Shown piece after piece: positions 26,170 to 35,608 of a DNA stretch of 64,000 nucleotides (positions are counted from its first letter, which is position 1; every line of letters begins with the position of its first letter). This DNA comes from Trebonia sp963785645 (lineage in GTDB: Bacteria > Actinomycetota > Actinomycetes > Streptosporangiales > Streptosporangiaceae): contig CAWAWG010000006.1 of the NCBI GenBank assembly GCA_963785645.1, positions 558,001-622,000 of the forward strand. The letters run 5' to 3'. Below the pieces are notes generated by a model. The model saw only the letters and a list, made by a program, of their open reading frames with translations. It did not search any database and was not told the origin of the DNA. Both the position numbers and the translations under genes were made by a program.

Positions 26170-27605
26170 CATCCCTGATGCAGCGGCGGACGCGGCCCAG
26201 ACCGGACGACCCCGAGCAGCACCAGCCGGAGCGGGGGGAACGAACGACGGCCGGTGTACCCGCGAGGTGCGCAGCGCCGCGAGCAGGTCGTCAAGGGCCG
26301 CAAAATTGTGCGCGCTGACCACCGCGTCGCAGTACGGCCAGGCGGCGGCCATGCCGCCCACCTCGGGCCGGAAGCGTTCCGACTGGGTGCGCGGATTCGC
26401 CCAGACAATCCGGTAGGCGATCCGGTGCAGCCGCGCCATCTGCGCGCCGAGCAGCGCGGGGTCCCCGGTCTCCCAGCCGTCGGAGATGATCAGAATGACC
26501 GCGCCGCGGGCCATACCGCGCACACCGTAGCGGTCGTTGAAGTCGCGCAGCGCGGCGCCGATCCTGGTGCCGCCTGCCCAGTCGGGTGCCGCCTCTCCCG
26601 CCTTGGCGAGCATCGTCTCGGGGGACGCCGAGGCGAGCAGCGGCGTCAGCCGGGTCAGCCGGGTGGCGAACGTGAACACCTCGGTCCGCGGCCGGGTGTC
26701 GTCGCGGGACGGCCCGGAGAAACCGGATCCGCCGCCGCCTGCCGCGCTTGACGACCGGGCCGCGACGTACATCAGCTGCAGGATCGCCCGCGCGTACGGC
26801 TCCATGGAGCCGGAAATGTCGCAGAGCACGACAAGCCGCCGTTGGCGGGTGCGCACCGCGCGCCGGGCGATCCGCACCGGCTCGCCGCCGGTCCTGGTTG
26901 CCTGGCGCATGGTGCGGCGCATGTCAAGGCGCGCGCCGTCCTTCTTCGGCCGGTACCGCCGAGTGCGCCGCGGCGGCACCGCGATCACGAGTTCCCGCAT
27001 GAGGGTGGCCAGCTGGGCCAGCTCACCCGGGGAGAGCTGCGCGAAGTCACGCTCACGCAGGCGCTCGGTCATCGAGGCGACCCGCCGGACGGCGGGCACG
27101 CTCTCCCCGGAGTCATCATCCGGCTCCTGCGCCGGCCGCTCGGTCTCTCGTGTCGCCGACGGCCAGGGCCTCGTCGAGCCCGGGCAGCTCCGGCGGCAGC
27201 TCATCCGCGTCGGCCGCGCGCGCTTCTTCCTCGTCCAGGCCGTCCTCGCGCCCGGCGGACTCGACGATCAGGTTCTGCTGCGGTGCGGTCACCGCCGGCG
27301 CGCGGCCCGGAAGACCCCGCACCGAACATCTCGCCGAATACCCGCTCGAACGCGTCGATCTGGCTCGGCGCCGACACCATCGTGGCGAGTGCGCACGCGT
27401 GCAGTTGCGCGATCGTCGTCGCACGCATCACGGTGAGCGCGCCGGCCAGCCGTTCGCTGCGATCCGGCCCGGCGGGCAGCCCCGCGGTCCGCAGCGCCGT
27501 CGCGAGGGCCGCCGCCAGGGCCGCGTAATCCGGCGAACGCAGCCGCGTCCGCCGGTACCCGGTAAGCCCGTCCCCTCGGTCGAGCCCGGTCGGGCCGTCA
27601 GTCAT
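26158..27605 (-). CDS. VWA domain-containing protein, CoxE-like (frameshifted)
   Basis: Von Willebrand factor A protein of the CoxE group, partner of MoxR-type ATPases in metalloenzyme maturation and similar remodelling. The N-terminal helical part (MTDGPTGLD to FGEMFG) is followed by an acidic linker (DGLDEEEARAADADELPPEL), then the VWA domain with MIDAS motif VVLCDISGSMEPYARAIL, a Thr site and GAVILIISDGWETGDP. Two indels (near 27310 and 27200) break the frame. The first ATG at 27605 overlaps the stop of the MoxR gene by 8 bases, showing translational coupling. The function is inferred from the pairing; the actual target is unknown. Confidence 0.85.
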
Positions 27606-28503
27606 GCCTGACGACAGAAGCCAGGCCGGCCTCACGGACCGCCTGCTCGTCTTCCGGGTACTTGACCACAACGCTCAGCGTGCGCTCGGCCGCACCGGCC
27701 GTGAGTGCCTCGGCACCGAACACCGAGAGCGCACCCGCCCAGGTAATCGCCTCGGAAATGCCCGGCGCCTTGGTCAGGCCCAGCTCACGCAGCCGCCCCA
27801 CCGCGACCGCCACCTCGCCCGCCAGCGCCGCGCCCGCGGCCGGCACCCGCCGCCGGATGATCTCGGCGACCCGGGGCGCGTCGGGGAAGCCGATCCAGTG
27901 ATAGAGGCAGCGCCGTTTGAGCGCGTCGTGCAGGTCCCTGGTCCGGTTGGAAGTGAGGATCACCACCGGCGGCACGACGGCATGCCGCGTCCCGAGCTCG
28001 GGGATCGTCACGGAGGATTCGGCGAGCATCTCGAAGAGGAACGCCTCGAACTCGTCGTCGGCCCGGTCCACTTCGTCGATGAGCAGCACGGCCGGCCGGG
28101 GGCCCGGATGGTCGAGCGCGGTCAGCAGGGGCCGGGCGAGCAGGAACTCCGGACGGAACAGGTCGGTTTCCCGCAGTGTCTCGCGGGTCGCCTCGGCGAG
28201 CCTGATGGCGAGCAGCTGCTTGGGGTAGTTCCATTCGTACAGCGCCTCGGCGGCGGAAATCCCCTCGTAGCACTGGAGCCGGACGAGCATGGTGTCGAGC
28301 GCTTCGGCCACGGACTTGGCCGCCTGGGTCTTGCCGACGCCCGGCTCACCCTCAAGCAGGAGGGGCTGCCCCATCCGCACCGCGAGAAACAGCGCCGCCG
28401 AGAGCTGGTCCCCCGCCATGTAACCGGTCTTATCAAGCGCCGCGGTCAGCGCCGCCACGTCGGGGAATCGCTCGCCTACCTCGGCGGAAACTTCGCTGCT
28501 CAC
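27598..28503 (-). CDS. MoxR-family AAA+ ATPase, CoxD-like
   Basis: 301-aa AAA+ chaperone. Walker A is GEPGVGKT (52-59), Walker B is LLIDEVDRAD (140-149), sensor 1 is VVILTSNRTRDLHDALKRRC. The short C-terminal helical domain is typical of MoxR proteins. Together with the VWA gene it forms the common MoxR-VWA two-gene unit; in carboxydotrophs the equivalents CoxD and CoxE act on the CO dehydrogenase active site. A molybdenum hydroxylase lies 22 kb away in this window, which makes the CoxD reading attractive but unproven. Confidence 0.92.
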   Translation of the reverse strand: MSSEVSAEVGERFPDVAALTAALDKTGYMAGDQLSAALFLAVRMGQPLLLEGEPGVGKTQAAKSVAEALDTMLVRLQCYEGISAAEALYEWNYPKQLLAIRLAEATRETLRETDLFRPEFLLARPLLTALDHPGPRPAVLLIDEVDRADDEFEAFLFEMLAESSVTIPELGTRHAVVPPVVILTSNRTRDLHDALKRRCLYHWIGFPDAPRVAEIIRRRVPAAGAALAGEVAVAVGRLRELGLTKAPGISEAITWAGALSVFGAEALTAGAAERTLSVVVKYPEDEQAVREAGLASVVRHD

Positions 28504-28553
28504 AAGTTTCGAGTTTATCTCCCGGTCTGGGTCACGCCCGGCACCCCGGTCGG

Positions 28554-29009
28554 CTAGCGGCCGCCGATGTCCTCGCTCCAGACCTGGGGGTAGCGGTCCT
28601 GGAACTCCTCCATCGCGGCGACACAGCCGGGATCGTCAAGCAGGACGATCTCGACGCCCTTCGACCGCAGGAAGCCCAGGTCGCCCTCGAAGGTGCGGGC
28701 CTCGCCCACCACCACCCGCGGGATCTGGAAGAGCAAGATGGCGCCCGTGCACATCTGGCACGGTGACAGCGTGGTGTAGAGGGTGGTGTCCGCGTAGGAA
28801 GCGCGGCGGCCCGCGTTCCGCAGGGCGGAGATCTCACCGTGCGCGACCGGGTCGCCGTGCTGTACGCGCTCGTTATGGCCCGCGGCGATGACCGCGCCGC
28901 CCGCCGCGAGGACCGCCCCCACCGGGACACCGCCCGCGTCCAGGCTGGCCCGCGCCTGCTGAAGCGCGAGCGCCATCATTTCCCTGTCGATCTGCAGCAC
29001 CTCAGCCAT
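28554..29009 (-). CDS. Cytosine deaminase, yeast Fcy1 type
   Basis: Zinc nucleobase deaminase of about 151 aa. The zinc/proton-shuttle motif is H57-G58-E59 (VAHGEISAL), and the two zinc Cys are C84 and C87 (LYTTLSPCQMCTGAI). The stretches PRVVVGE and the terminal YPQVWSEDIGG resemble yeast cytosine deaminase more than TadA or guanine deaminase. This suggests cytosine to uracil conversion for pyrimidine salvage; a related base is possible. The ATG at 29009 is chosen because the upstream extension is low-complexity. It sits between an unknown gene (12-bp gap) and the MoxR gene (50-bp gap) on the same strand. Confidence 0.85.
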   Translation of the reverse strand: MAEVLQIDREMMALALQQARASLDAGGVPVGAVLAAGGAVIAAGHNERVQHGDPVAHGEISALRNAGRRASYADTTLYTTLSPCQMCTGAILLFQIPRVVVGEARTFEGDLGFLRSKGVEIVLLDDPGCVAAMEEFQDRYPQVWSEDIGGR

Positions 29010-29020
29010 GACCCGATACG

Positions 29021-29737
29021 TTACCGCCACCGGGCCTGAGACCACTGCCACCGGGCCCCAGGTAACCGCACTTGTCGTTGTCGCCCGGCTAAGCGACGGT
29101 GCGGCTGGCGGCGGGCCGGTTCGCCCGTGTCCCGTTGCCGGGGCACGGCCTGCCCGGCCACCGGGCGCAGCGCACGGACCGACGCCTCCCGCGCGGGCGG
29201 CCACTCGTAGACAAGCTCATCCCCCACCCTGAGCCTCGCCCAGCGCGCGACCTCCACCTGCAGCGCCCTGGCCGCGGTAGCCAGCGCCGCGGGCGGCGGC
29301 AGCGCGATGACCCCGGCCGGATCCGCACCCGGCTCGACCAGCGGCACCACCGACAGCTTCAGCACCGCGACCCGCCTGATCTCGTCGGGCGACGGGTCAT
29401 CGAGCACCGCGACCGCTTCGACCAGGTTGGCGAGCACTTCCGCGCGCATGACCTTGTCCCGCTGCGTCCGCTTCAGCTGCTCTGACCGCTCAGCCGAATG
29501 CGGCGGGCGGCGTCCCCGCAGGTGGTGCATGCTTGTCCACACGGTCCCCTCCGTGATGGCGCCGAATATCCCGTCGGTGATACGCAGTTCGCGCTCCACG
29601 ATCAGATGCCGGACATCGTGCGGCAGGTCAGGCCCCATGACAGTGAAGCCGTCCATGCGGTAGACGACCCCGTCGTCTCGTTCGACGATGGCATACCCCT
29701 TCTGATGATCCGCGAGGCGCGGAAACGTGACGCGCAT
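29021..29737 (-). CDS. Conserved hypothetical protein
   Basis: 238 aa, first gene of the leftward cluster. The N-terminal half (GYAIVERDDGVVYRMDG, LPHDVRHLIVERELRITDGIFGAI) is compact and looks like a small globular domain. The middle has a basic helix (RRPPHSAERSEQLKRTQRDKV), and the last 50 residues are Arg/Gln-rich and may be out of frame. No enzyme motif, signal peptide or membrane helix is seen. Spacing suggests co-transcription with the deaminase. Function unknown. Confidence 0.65.
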   Translation of the reverse strand: MRVTFPRLADHQKGYAIVERDDGVVYRMDGFTVMGPDLPHDVRHLIVERELRITDGIFGAITEGTVWTSMHHLRGRRPPHSAERSEQLKRTQRDKVMRAEVLANLVEAVAVLDDPSPDEIRRVAVLKLSVVPLVEPGADPAGVIALPPPAALATAARALQVEVARWARLRVGDELVYEWPPAREASVRALRPVAGQAVPRQRDTGEPARRQPHRRLAGRQRQVRLPGARWQWSQARWR

Positions 29738-29816
29738 ATGCCCACTATGCGCAGCACGTCCGGCCGGGGCATAACTATTTTCCGCCGGAGTCCCGCAGGC
29801 GCTAGGGTGACGGATC

Positions 29817-30317
29817 GTGGCTGGACGTGGCACCGCGGCGACGATCGCCCTCGACCGGGCGAAGATTCCGTATAGCTTGCACGAGTACGAGCAAGACCCC
29901 CGGGCGGGGTCATACGGCCTTGAGGCCAGCGAGGCGCTCGGCGTGCCGCCCGAGCGGGTGTTCAAGACACTGGTCGCGGCGGTCGACGACGGCACCCTCA
30001 CGGTGGGAGTCGTTCCCGTTCACCGCCAGCTCGACCTCAAGGCGCTGGCGGCCGCCGCCGGCGGCAAGAAGGCGGTGATGGCCGAGGTAGCCGCCGCCGA
30101 GCGCGCCACCGGATACGTGGCGGGCGGCATCTCTCCAATCGGGCAGCGCAAGCGGCTGACCGTCGTCATCGACTCCTCGGCGGTCGCGCTGCCGACGATG
30201 TTCTGCAGCGCCGGCCGGCGCGGACTCGAGATCGAGATCGCGCCCGAGGACCTGATCAGCGCCGCCGGGGCCCGGGTGGCCGCGATCGCCGCCGGCGAAG
30301 GCCCGCTGGTCCTTTAG
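29817..30317 (+). CDS. ybaK: Cys-tRNA(Pro) deacylase YbaK/EbsC
   Basis: 166-aa trans-editing enzyme that removes Cys from mischarged tRNA-Pro. The family order is clear: AATIALDRAKIPYSLHEYEQDP, SYGLEASEALGVPPERVFKTLV, VPVHRQLDLKALA, ERATGYVAGGISPIGQRKRL and IDSSAVALPTMFCSAGRRGLEIEIAPEDL. GTG start at 29817. Its end overlaps the convergent lgt stop by 4 bases. Confidence 0.93.
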   Translation: MAGRGTAATIALDRAKIPYSLHEYEQDPRAGSYGLEASEALGVPPERVFKTLVAAVDDGTLTVGVVPVHRQLDLKALAAAAGGKKAVMAEVAAAERATGYVAGGISPIGQRKRLTVVIDSSAVALPTMFCSAGRRGLEIEIAPEDLISAAGARVAAIAAGEGPLVL

Positions 30318-31444
30318 TCGTCCGAACGGTGGGCGGTGACTTCGGCATCGTCGGCCGCATGCTCGTCGGCGGGCGACGCACCGGCCTCGGCTTCAGCGCT
30401 CATCTCACCAGGGGCGGCCTCGCCGGCGGCGGTGGCCTCGCCGGCGAATTCCCCGTCCGTGGCTGTCTCATCGGTAGCGCCCTGATCAGTGGCTGTCTCA
30501 TCCAAGGCTGTCTCATCCAAGGCGGACTCGTCCATGGCGGGCCCGTCCGTGGTGGCCTCGTCCGGACTCGACTCAGCGGCGCCTGCCGCCTCCGGGGCTC
30601 CCGGCGGGAGCACCGTGTACGGGCGTTCCGGCCGGCGCTGGGCGAGGACGAACCACACCAGGCCGACGATCGTCAAGCTCACCGCGACGAACATGTTCAG
30701 CCGCAGGCCGAGGAAGTACTCGGAGGAGTCAATCCTTATCGTCTCCTCGAAGATCCGGTACCCCGAGTAGCCGGCGACGTAAAGCGCGAACAGGCCCCAC
30801 GGCTTGATCCTGGCGTGGTGACCGAGCCATACGAGGAAGGCCGCCAGTGCCAGGTCCCAGATCAGTTCGTAGAGGAACGACGGCTGGAAGGTCGCGAAAT
30901 GCTGGTCCGACACGGGAATGCCGCCCGCGACGCGGTACTGGTACGGGATCTCAAGGCCCCAGGGCAGCGTGGTCGGCTTGCCGAACAGTTCCTTGTTGAA
31001 GTAGTTGCCGATCCGGCCGACGGCCTGGGCGACGAGAAGCGCTGGCGCGATGGCGTTGGCGAACGGCCCGACGGTGATCCCGAGCCGGTGCAGCCGCCAG
31101 GCGCCGACCGCCGCCGCTAGCGCCACGCCGCCCCAGATGCCGAGGCCGCCGGTCCACACGGCCAGCACCCCGTACCAGACGTGCGGGATGTCGGACGGCG
31201 TGGTGATGTCAAAGTAGATCCGGCCGCCGATGATGCCCGCGGGCACGACCCACAGCGCGATGTCGTTGACGAGGTCGGGGTCGCCGCCGAGCGCGCGCCA
31301 GCGCCGCCGGGTGATCAGGATCGCCAGCGTGATCCCGATGATGTACCCGAGAGCGTAGAAGTGAACTTCCAGCGGGCCGATGTGAAAGCTGTTGATCGGC
31401 GGACTGGGAATGTAGAGCGGCAGCGCGCCGGTGCCATGCGCCAT
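30314..31444 (-). CDS. lgt: Prolipoprotein diacylglyceryl transferase with acidic repeat tail
   Basis: Integral membrane enzyme that adds diacylglycerol from phosphatidylglycerol to the lipobox Cys, the first step of lipoprotein maturation. The Lgt signature region GRIGNYFNKELFGKPT is present, with FHIGPLEVHFYALGYIIGI at the N-terminus and seven hydrophobic segments to about residue 270. The last 100 residues are an acidic Ala/Glu/Asp/Thr tail with a DE(S/T)AL-type pentapeptide repeat around residues 300-325. Such tails are frequent in actinobacterial Lgt, but the length here is notable. Intact frame. Confidence 0.94.
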   Translation of the reverse strand: MAHGTGALPLYIPSPPINSFHIGPLEVHFYALGYIIGITLAILITRRRWRALGGDPDLVNDIALWVVPAGIIGGRIYFDITTPSDIPHVWYGVLAVWTGGLGIWGGVALAAAVGAWRLHRLGITVGPFANAIAPALLVAQAVGRIGNYFNKELFGKPTTLPWGLEIPYQYRVAGGIPVSDQHFATFQPSFLYELIWDLALAAFLVWLGHHARIKPWGLFALYVAGYSGYRIFEETIRIDSSEYFLGLRLNMFVAVSLTIVGLVWFVLAQRRPERPYTVLPPGAPEAAGAAESSPDEATTDGPAMDESALDETALDETATDQGATDETATDGEFAGEATAAGEAAPGEMSAEAEAGASPADEHAADDAEVTAHRSDD

Positions 31445-31681
31445 GGGCCGAGACTACCGTGCACTCCGGCGGTCCGGGACGACGGTCCGTGCAGCCTGCC
31501 CGCGCATCATGCGTTCTCGACGCGATTTAGATTAAGTAGGTGGCAATCGCAGCCGGAAGTCCCGACCCAATCGGGCATCTAGGCCCTACTCTTACTACTT
31601 AATGGGATCGCTTCGTAGCAAGGAGCAATTGAGAGTCAGTCGTTCGCACGCGACGAGCGATCACTGGACGAGGTGATTGTG

Positions 31682-32298
31682 ATGCGACTTACAGGATCAC
31701 CGGGCATGCAGGGCGGCTGGCCGCTCCGGACGGTTCGCGGCGTGCGAATCGACCGCAATCCGCTGCGCCGGGGCATCGACCGCCTGGAGACCTGCCTGCT
31801 TGTCGGCCTGTTCGTGGCGCTTGCGGCGGCGACGCCGTTCGCCGCCCGGCTGGCGGGCCACCCGCCTACGTGAGCGCGCTGCACGCGCGGCAGGAGCAGC
31901 TGGCCGCCGTGCATCCGGTTAAGGCGGTGCTCACCGATGAGGCCGGCCAGGTCAGCGGGTACTCGCTGAACACGTACGTGCCGACCGATGCCACCTGGAC
32001 CTCCGTCACCGGCGTGCGCCACTACGGTGAGGTGCCGGCCAATCCGGGAAGCCGCAAGGGGACGGCCGTTACCGTCTGGACCGACGCCAGCGGTGACCTG
32101 GACAGCCCGCCGTTGGCCATTTCCGAGGTCGTCGAGCCAGGCCGACGCGGCCGCGGCGGCCGCGATCGTCGGGGCCGTCGTCTTCTACGTGGCCGCGGCG
32201 CGCGGCCACCCGGCAGCTGCTTAACCGCCGCCGGATGGCCGCTTGGGATGCCGACTGGCAGGTTACAGCGCAGACGTGGAACCGTCAGACGCTGGTGA
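31682..32298 (+). CDS. Rv1733c-like membrane protein (frameshifted)
   Basis: Actinobacterial two-helix membrane protein of the Rv1733c family, function unknown and often linked to dormancy in mycobacteria. The N-terminal pattern RIDRNPLRRGIDRLETCLLVGLFVALAAA contains the first helix. A loop domain follows (VKAVLTDEAG, TDATWTSVTGVRHYGEVPAN, GTAVTVWTDASGDL), then the second helix (AIVGAVVFYVAAA) and the terminal WDADWQVT motif. Frames change near 31865, 32135 and 32230. The ATG at 31682 has GAGGTGA upstream. Its 3' end overlaps that of ftsH by about 36 bases. Confidence 0.75.
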
Positions 32299-34257
32299 TG
32301 CCGACCCGGTCCCCGCGGTGCCGGCGCCCGCCGGATGCGGCGCGACCATACCGGCGGCGTCGACAGGCTCGCCGACCGGTCCGGTCGGCCCGCCAGCCGG
32401 TAGACGTCGGAGCCGTCCACCGTCTCCCGCTCGAGGAGCAGGGCGACGAGCGAGTCGAGCTCGCTGCGATGCGTCCTGAGCAGGTTGACGGCGCGTTCCT
32501 CGGCCTGCCGGAGCAGCTTGGAGACCTCGCCGTCGATCGCCGCCTGGGTCGCCTCCGCGTAGGGCCGGCTTGACATGCCGGGCCCGCCGCCGCCGAGGAA
32601 CACCGAGCCGCCCTCCGGGTAGCCCACCGGTCCGAGGACCGGGGACATGCCGAACTCGCGGACCATCTTGGTGGCCAGGTCGGTGGCGCCGGCCAGGTCG
32701 TTACCCGCGCCGGTCGAGCCCTGGCCGAGGACGACCAGCTCGGCGGCCCGCCCGCCGAGCCGGACGGCGAGCGAGTCGTACAGGTAGTCCTCGCCGTACA
32801 TGTGCCGCTCGACGAGCGGGAGCTGCTCGGTGACGCCGAGGGCCTGCCCGGCGGGCAGGATCGTCACCTTCGCCACCGGGTCGGCGTGCTCGGACAGGGC
32901 CGCCACGAGGGCGTGGCCGGACTCGTGCACGGCCACGGCGTACTTCTCCTCGGGGAGCAGCACGTTCGAGCCTTCCCGGCGGCCGAGGATGATCCGGTCC
33001 CGCGCCGCGTCGAAGTCGGCGCCGGTCACCACGTCCCGGTTGTCGCGCACCGCGAAGATGGCCGCCTCGTTCGCGAGGTTGGCGAGGTCGGCGCCGGAGA
33101 AGCCGGGCGTGCCGCGGGCAACCACGTTGAGGTTCACGTTGGGCGCGAGCTTCTTGCCCTTGGTGTGCACGCGCAGGATCGCCTCCCGCTCGTTGACGTT
33201 GGGCAGCGGGATCGTCACCTGCCGGTCGAACCGGCCGGGACGCAGCAGGGCGGGGTCGAGGACCTCGGGCCGGTTGGTCGCACCGAGGACCACGATGCCC
33301 ATGGTGGGGTCGAAGCCGTCCATCTCGGCGAGCAGCTGGTTGAGCGTCTGCTCCCGCTCGTCGTTGGCGACGACCGCGCCCTGGCCGGCCCGGCGCTGGC
33401 CGATCGCGTCGATCTCGTCGATGAAGATGATCGCGGGCGACCGCTTGCGCGCCTCGGTGAACAGGTCGCGCACCCGGGCCGCGCCGACGCCGACGAACAT
33501 CTCGACGAAGCTGGAGCCGGCCACCGAGAAGAAGGGCACGGCCGCCTCGCCCGCCACCGCCCGCGCGAGCAGCGTCTTGCCGGTTCCGGGCGGGCCGACC
33601 ATGAGCACGCCGCGCGGGACCACGGCCCCGGCCTTCGCGTAGCGGTCGGGGTTGCGCAGGAAGTCGACGACCTCGCTGATCTCCGACTTCGCGCCGTCGT
33701 ACCCGGCCACGTCGGCGAACTTGGTGGACGGGCCGCTCCTCGTCGAACACCTTGGCCCGCGACCGGCCGACGCCGAGGACGCCCTGCATCTGGCCCGCCG
33801 CGTCCGCGGGTCAGCCGCCGTCCAGAACCAGATGATGAGCACGAACGGCGCCAGGATGAGGACCCAGTCGAGCAGCTCACTGCCGAACCCCGGTGACGAG
33901 GTGCCGCCGGTGACCTTGACCCCCGCCGCGACGAGCTGGTCGATCGTCTGCTGTCCGACCTGCGAGGGGAAGACGACGCTGTAGTTCGTACCGTCCGTCA
34001 GCGTGCCGGTGCTTGTGCCGCCGGCCGTGGGCGAGGTGGTGATCGTGGCGACCTTGTGCGCCGTGACGTCGGTTATGAACTGCGAATAGGTCAGCGGGGT
34101 CTGCCCCGACTGGTGCAGCAGAGGACAGCCCGACGAGGATCGCGACAAGGAACGCGACCGGCAACAGCCAGTGGCGCCAGCGGGGCGGCGTAGGGGGCGG
34201 GGGAGCTCCGGGTCCCGGCTTGTCCCCGGGTGGCGGCGGAGTTGCTTGCTTGCTCAT
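32263..34257 (-). CDS. ftsH: ATP-dependent zinc metalloprotease FtsH (frameshifted)
   Basis: Membrane-bound AAA+ protease that degrades misfolded membrane proteins and regulators. Order: Pro-rich cytoplasmic start, first helix (HWLLPVAFLVAILVG), periplasmic-side domain, second helix (VLILAPFVLIIWFW), then TKFADVAGYDGAKSEI, Walker A GPPGTGKT, Walker B IIFIDEIDAIG, SRH RPGRFDRQV and zinc motif HESGH. The C-terminal Ala/Gly/Ser tail ends at 32263. About four indels interrupt it (near 34130, 33790, 33730 and 32385), with conserved sequence continuing each time. Short divergent N-terminus and AAA core otherwise typical. Confidence 0.92.
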
Positions 34258-34406
34258 GCGGACCTTGCCCTTTCCGCCAGGCTGGCGCCTCTCGGGGCGC
34301 GGTCCCCTGCGGTATCCAATGCCGCTAGGGGTGCCCAGCAGGCTTATGTTTTACTCAACGCGCCGGATATATCGCCTCTTCCGTTACTTGCGGAGTTCAA
34401 GCAAGC

Positions 34407-34541
34407 TCACAGCGAACACTGAGAGACGCCTAGCGTCGCGGGACGCCGGGTGCTCCCTCGGCGGTAAGCACCGCGGCCGTCGACCCAGACGAGCGTGTTG
34501 ACGGTTCCCAGGTCGATCGCGACGCTGCCTCTGCTGAGCAT
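34407..34541 (-). pseudogene. MreB-like N-terminal fragment
   Basis: A 44-codon frame starts MLSRGSVAIDLGTVNTLVWVDGRG, which is the phosphate-1 loop of MreB/Mbl actin-like proteins. It has its own ATG and an AGGGGTGG ribosome site. After about 24 residues, similarity ends in all frames and the frame stops at 34407. This looks like a truncated or decayed mreB-like gene rather than a full one; an intact MreB would need about 320 more codons, and ftsH occupies the space beyond. Confidence 0.5.
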
Positions 34542-34946
34542 CCTCGGCCACCCCTAGTCAGCTCACGGTGCCAGTGCACTGCTTTGTGCGGCTACCACCC
34601 TATGACGAGGAAAACCGGCTTCATGGGGGAACGTACCGAGCGTGACGACCACCCGGCCGTCTCACGTGACCCATCTCACTGTGCGTAATCGATGGTATGT
34701 AAACGTCACTTGTAAACGTTGGGTAAGAAGAAGGCTACGGAAAGATCACGAGAAACTATCCGGCCGGTTTGGACGTTTCATTCAGGGAGAGGACGGTGTG
34801 ACCGTCAGGTTCGCCGTCTTTACTGGGTCACCTGGCCTCATCGCCACACCAGGCAAGGCAGCGCCATGGGACGAGATCGCACGAAATAGCACGACCCTGG
34901 TGCGAACTGAGCACTTTGTTCACTAAGATCTAGGAGGGGACATTTG
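34542..34946. other. Intergenic region upstream of the STAS gene
   Basis: About 400 bases, less GC-rich than average, without a convincing gene. It contains a 9-bp direct repeat TGTAAACGT near 34697 and 34710, followed by GGGTAAG; the GTTT/GGGTA-like layout is reminiscent of stress-sigma promoters but is weak. A clear AGGAGGGG precedes the STAS start. Confidence 0.4.
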
Positions 34947-35411
34947 ATGATCAGCGCGAGCCGTGTCAGAGGGGACCGGACTGCGCCTGACGGGGAAAAC
35001 GGGGAGATGGGGGCTGTGATCGACCTTGCGCAGGCTTTGCAGCTAGAGCTGGCATACCAGGTGGGGGCCGACGGTAAGGCTGCGACCGTCCTGATACGGG
35101 GCGAACTAGACATCGCGACCGCTGACCAGGCGTATACCTACCTGCGCGACGTGGTGGACAGCCAGGACGGGCCAGTGGTGATGAACCTGTCCGAGTTGTC
35201 GTTCTGCGACGCGGCCGGCCTTGGGGTACTGGCCCGGGTCGCCGGGCACGCGCGGCGTTCCGGCCGCTCGCTCACGTTGACCGCGGCCCGCCCGGCGTTG
35301 CTGCGGATCATGCACATCACCGGCTTGGACGAGGCCTTCCCGGAGGTCCGCAACCCCACATTGTCCGTCATCAGCCTGCCCCGCCAGGCCACGATGGTGG
35401 CGGGCAGCTAG
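34947..35411 (+). CDS. STAS-domain anti-sigma factor antagonist-like protein
   Basis: 154 aa with an N-terminal extension of about 40 residues and a SpoIIAA/RsbV-type STAS domain (VLIRGELDIATADQAYTYLRDVV, PVVMNLSELSFCDAAGLGVLARV). At the site that is normally phosphorylated on Ser in anti-anti-sigma factors (D-S-S/T-G), this protein has D88-A89-A90-G, so it cannot be controlled by that phosphorylation. The ATG at 34947 has AGGAGGGG seven bases upstream. No anti-sigma or sigma gene is adjacent. Confidence 0.88.
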   Translation: MISASRVRGDRTAPDGENGEMGAVIDLAQALQLELAYQVGADGKAATVLIRGELDIATADQAYTYLRDVVDSQDGPVVMNLSELSFCDAAGLGVLARVAGHARRSGRSLTLTAARPALLRIMHITGLDEAFPEVRNPTLSVISLPRQATMVAGS

Positions 35412-35608
35412 TCCGGGGTTCCTTTCTGGTTCCTGATCGCGGTGGGGGCATGCTCCCCATGGTGAGTTGCCGTGCCACAGCGTTAGATTTGGACTACGCC
35501 TCTAGTGATCACCTGAGGCGGCACCGCAACTAGTGCGACAAAAGCGATCAGTAGCAGCGCGACGAGGCGCGCCGACGCAGAGACGGCGCAGGGACGCGGA
35601 GGAACTTC

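Noticed and set aside
31520..31610. tRNA-like or riboswitch-like folding upstream of the Rv1733c-like gene
   Set aside because: Only a 9-bp inverted repeat (ATTAAGTAG/CTACTTAAT) is clear; no cloverleaf or conserved riboswitch core could be traced.
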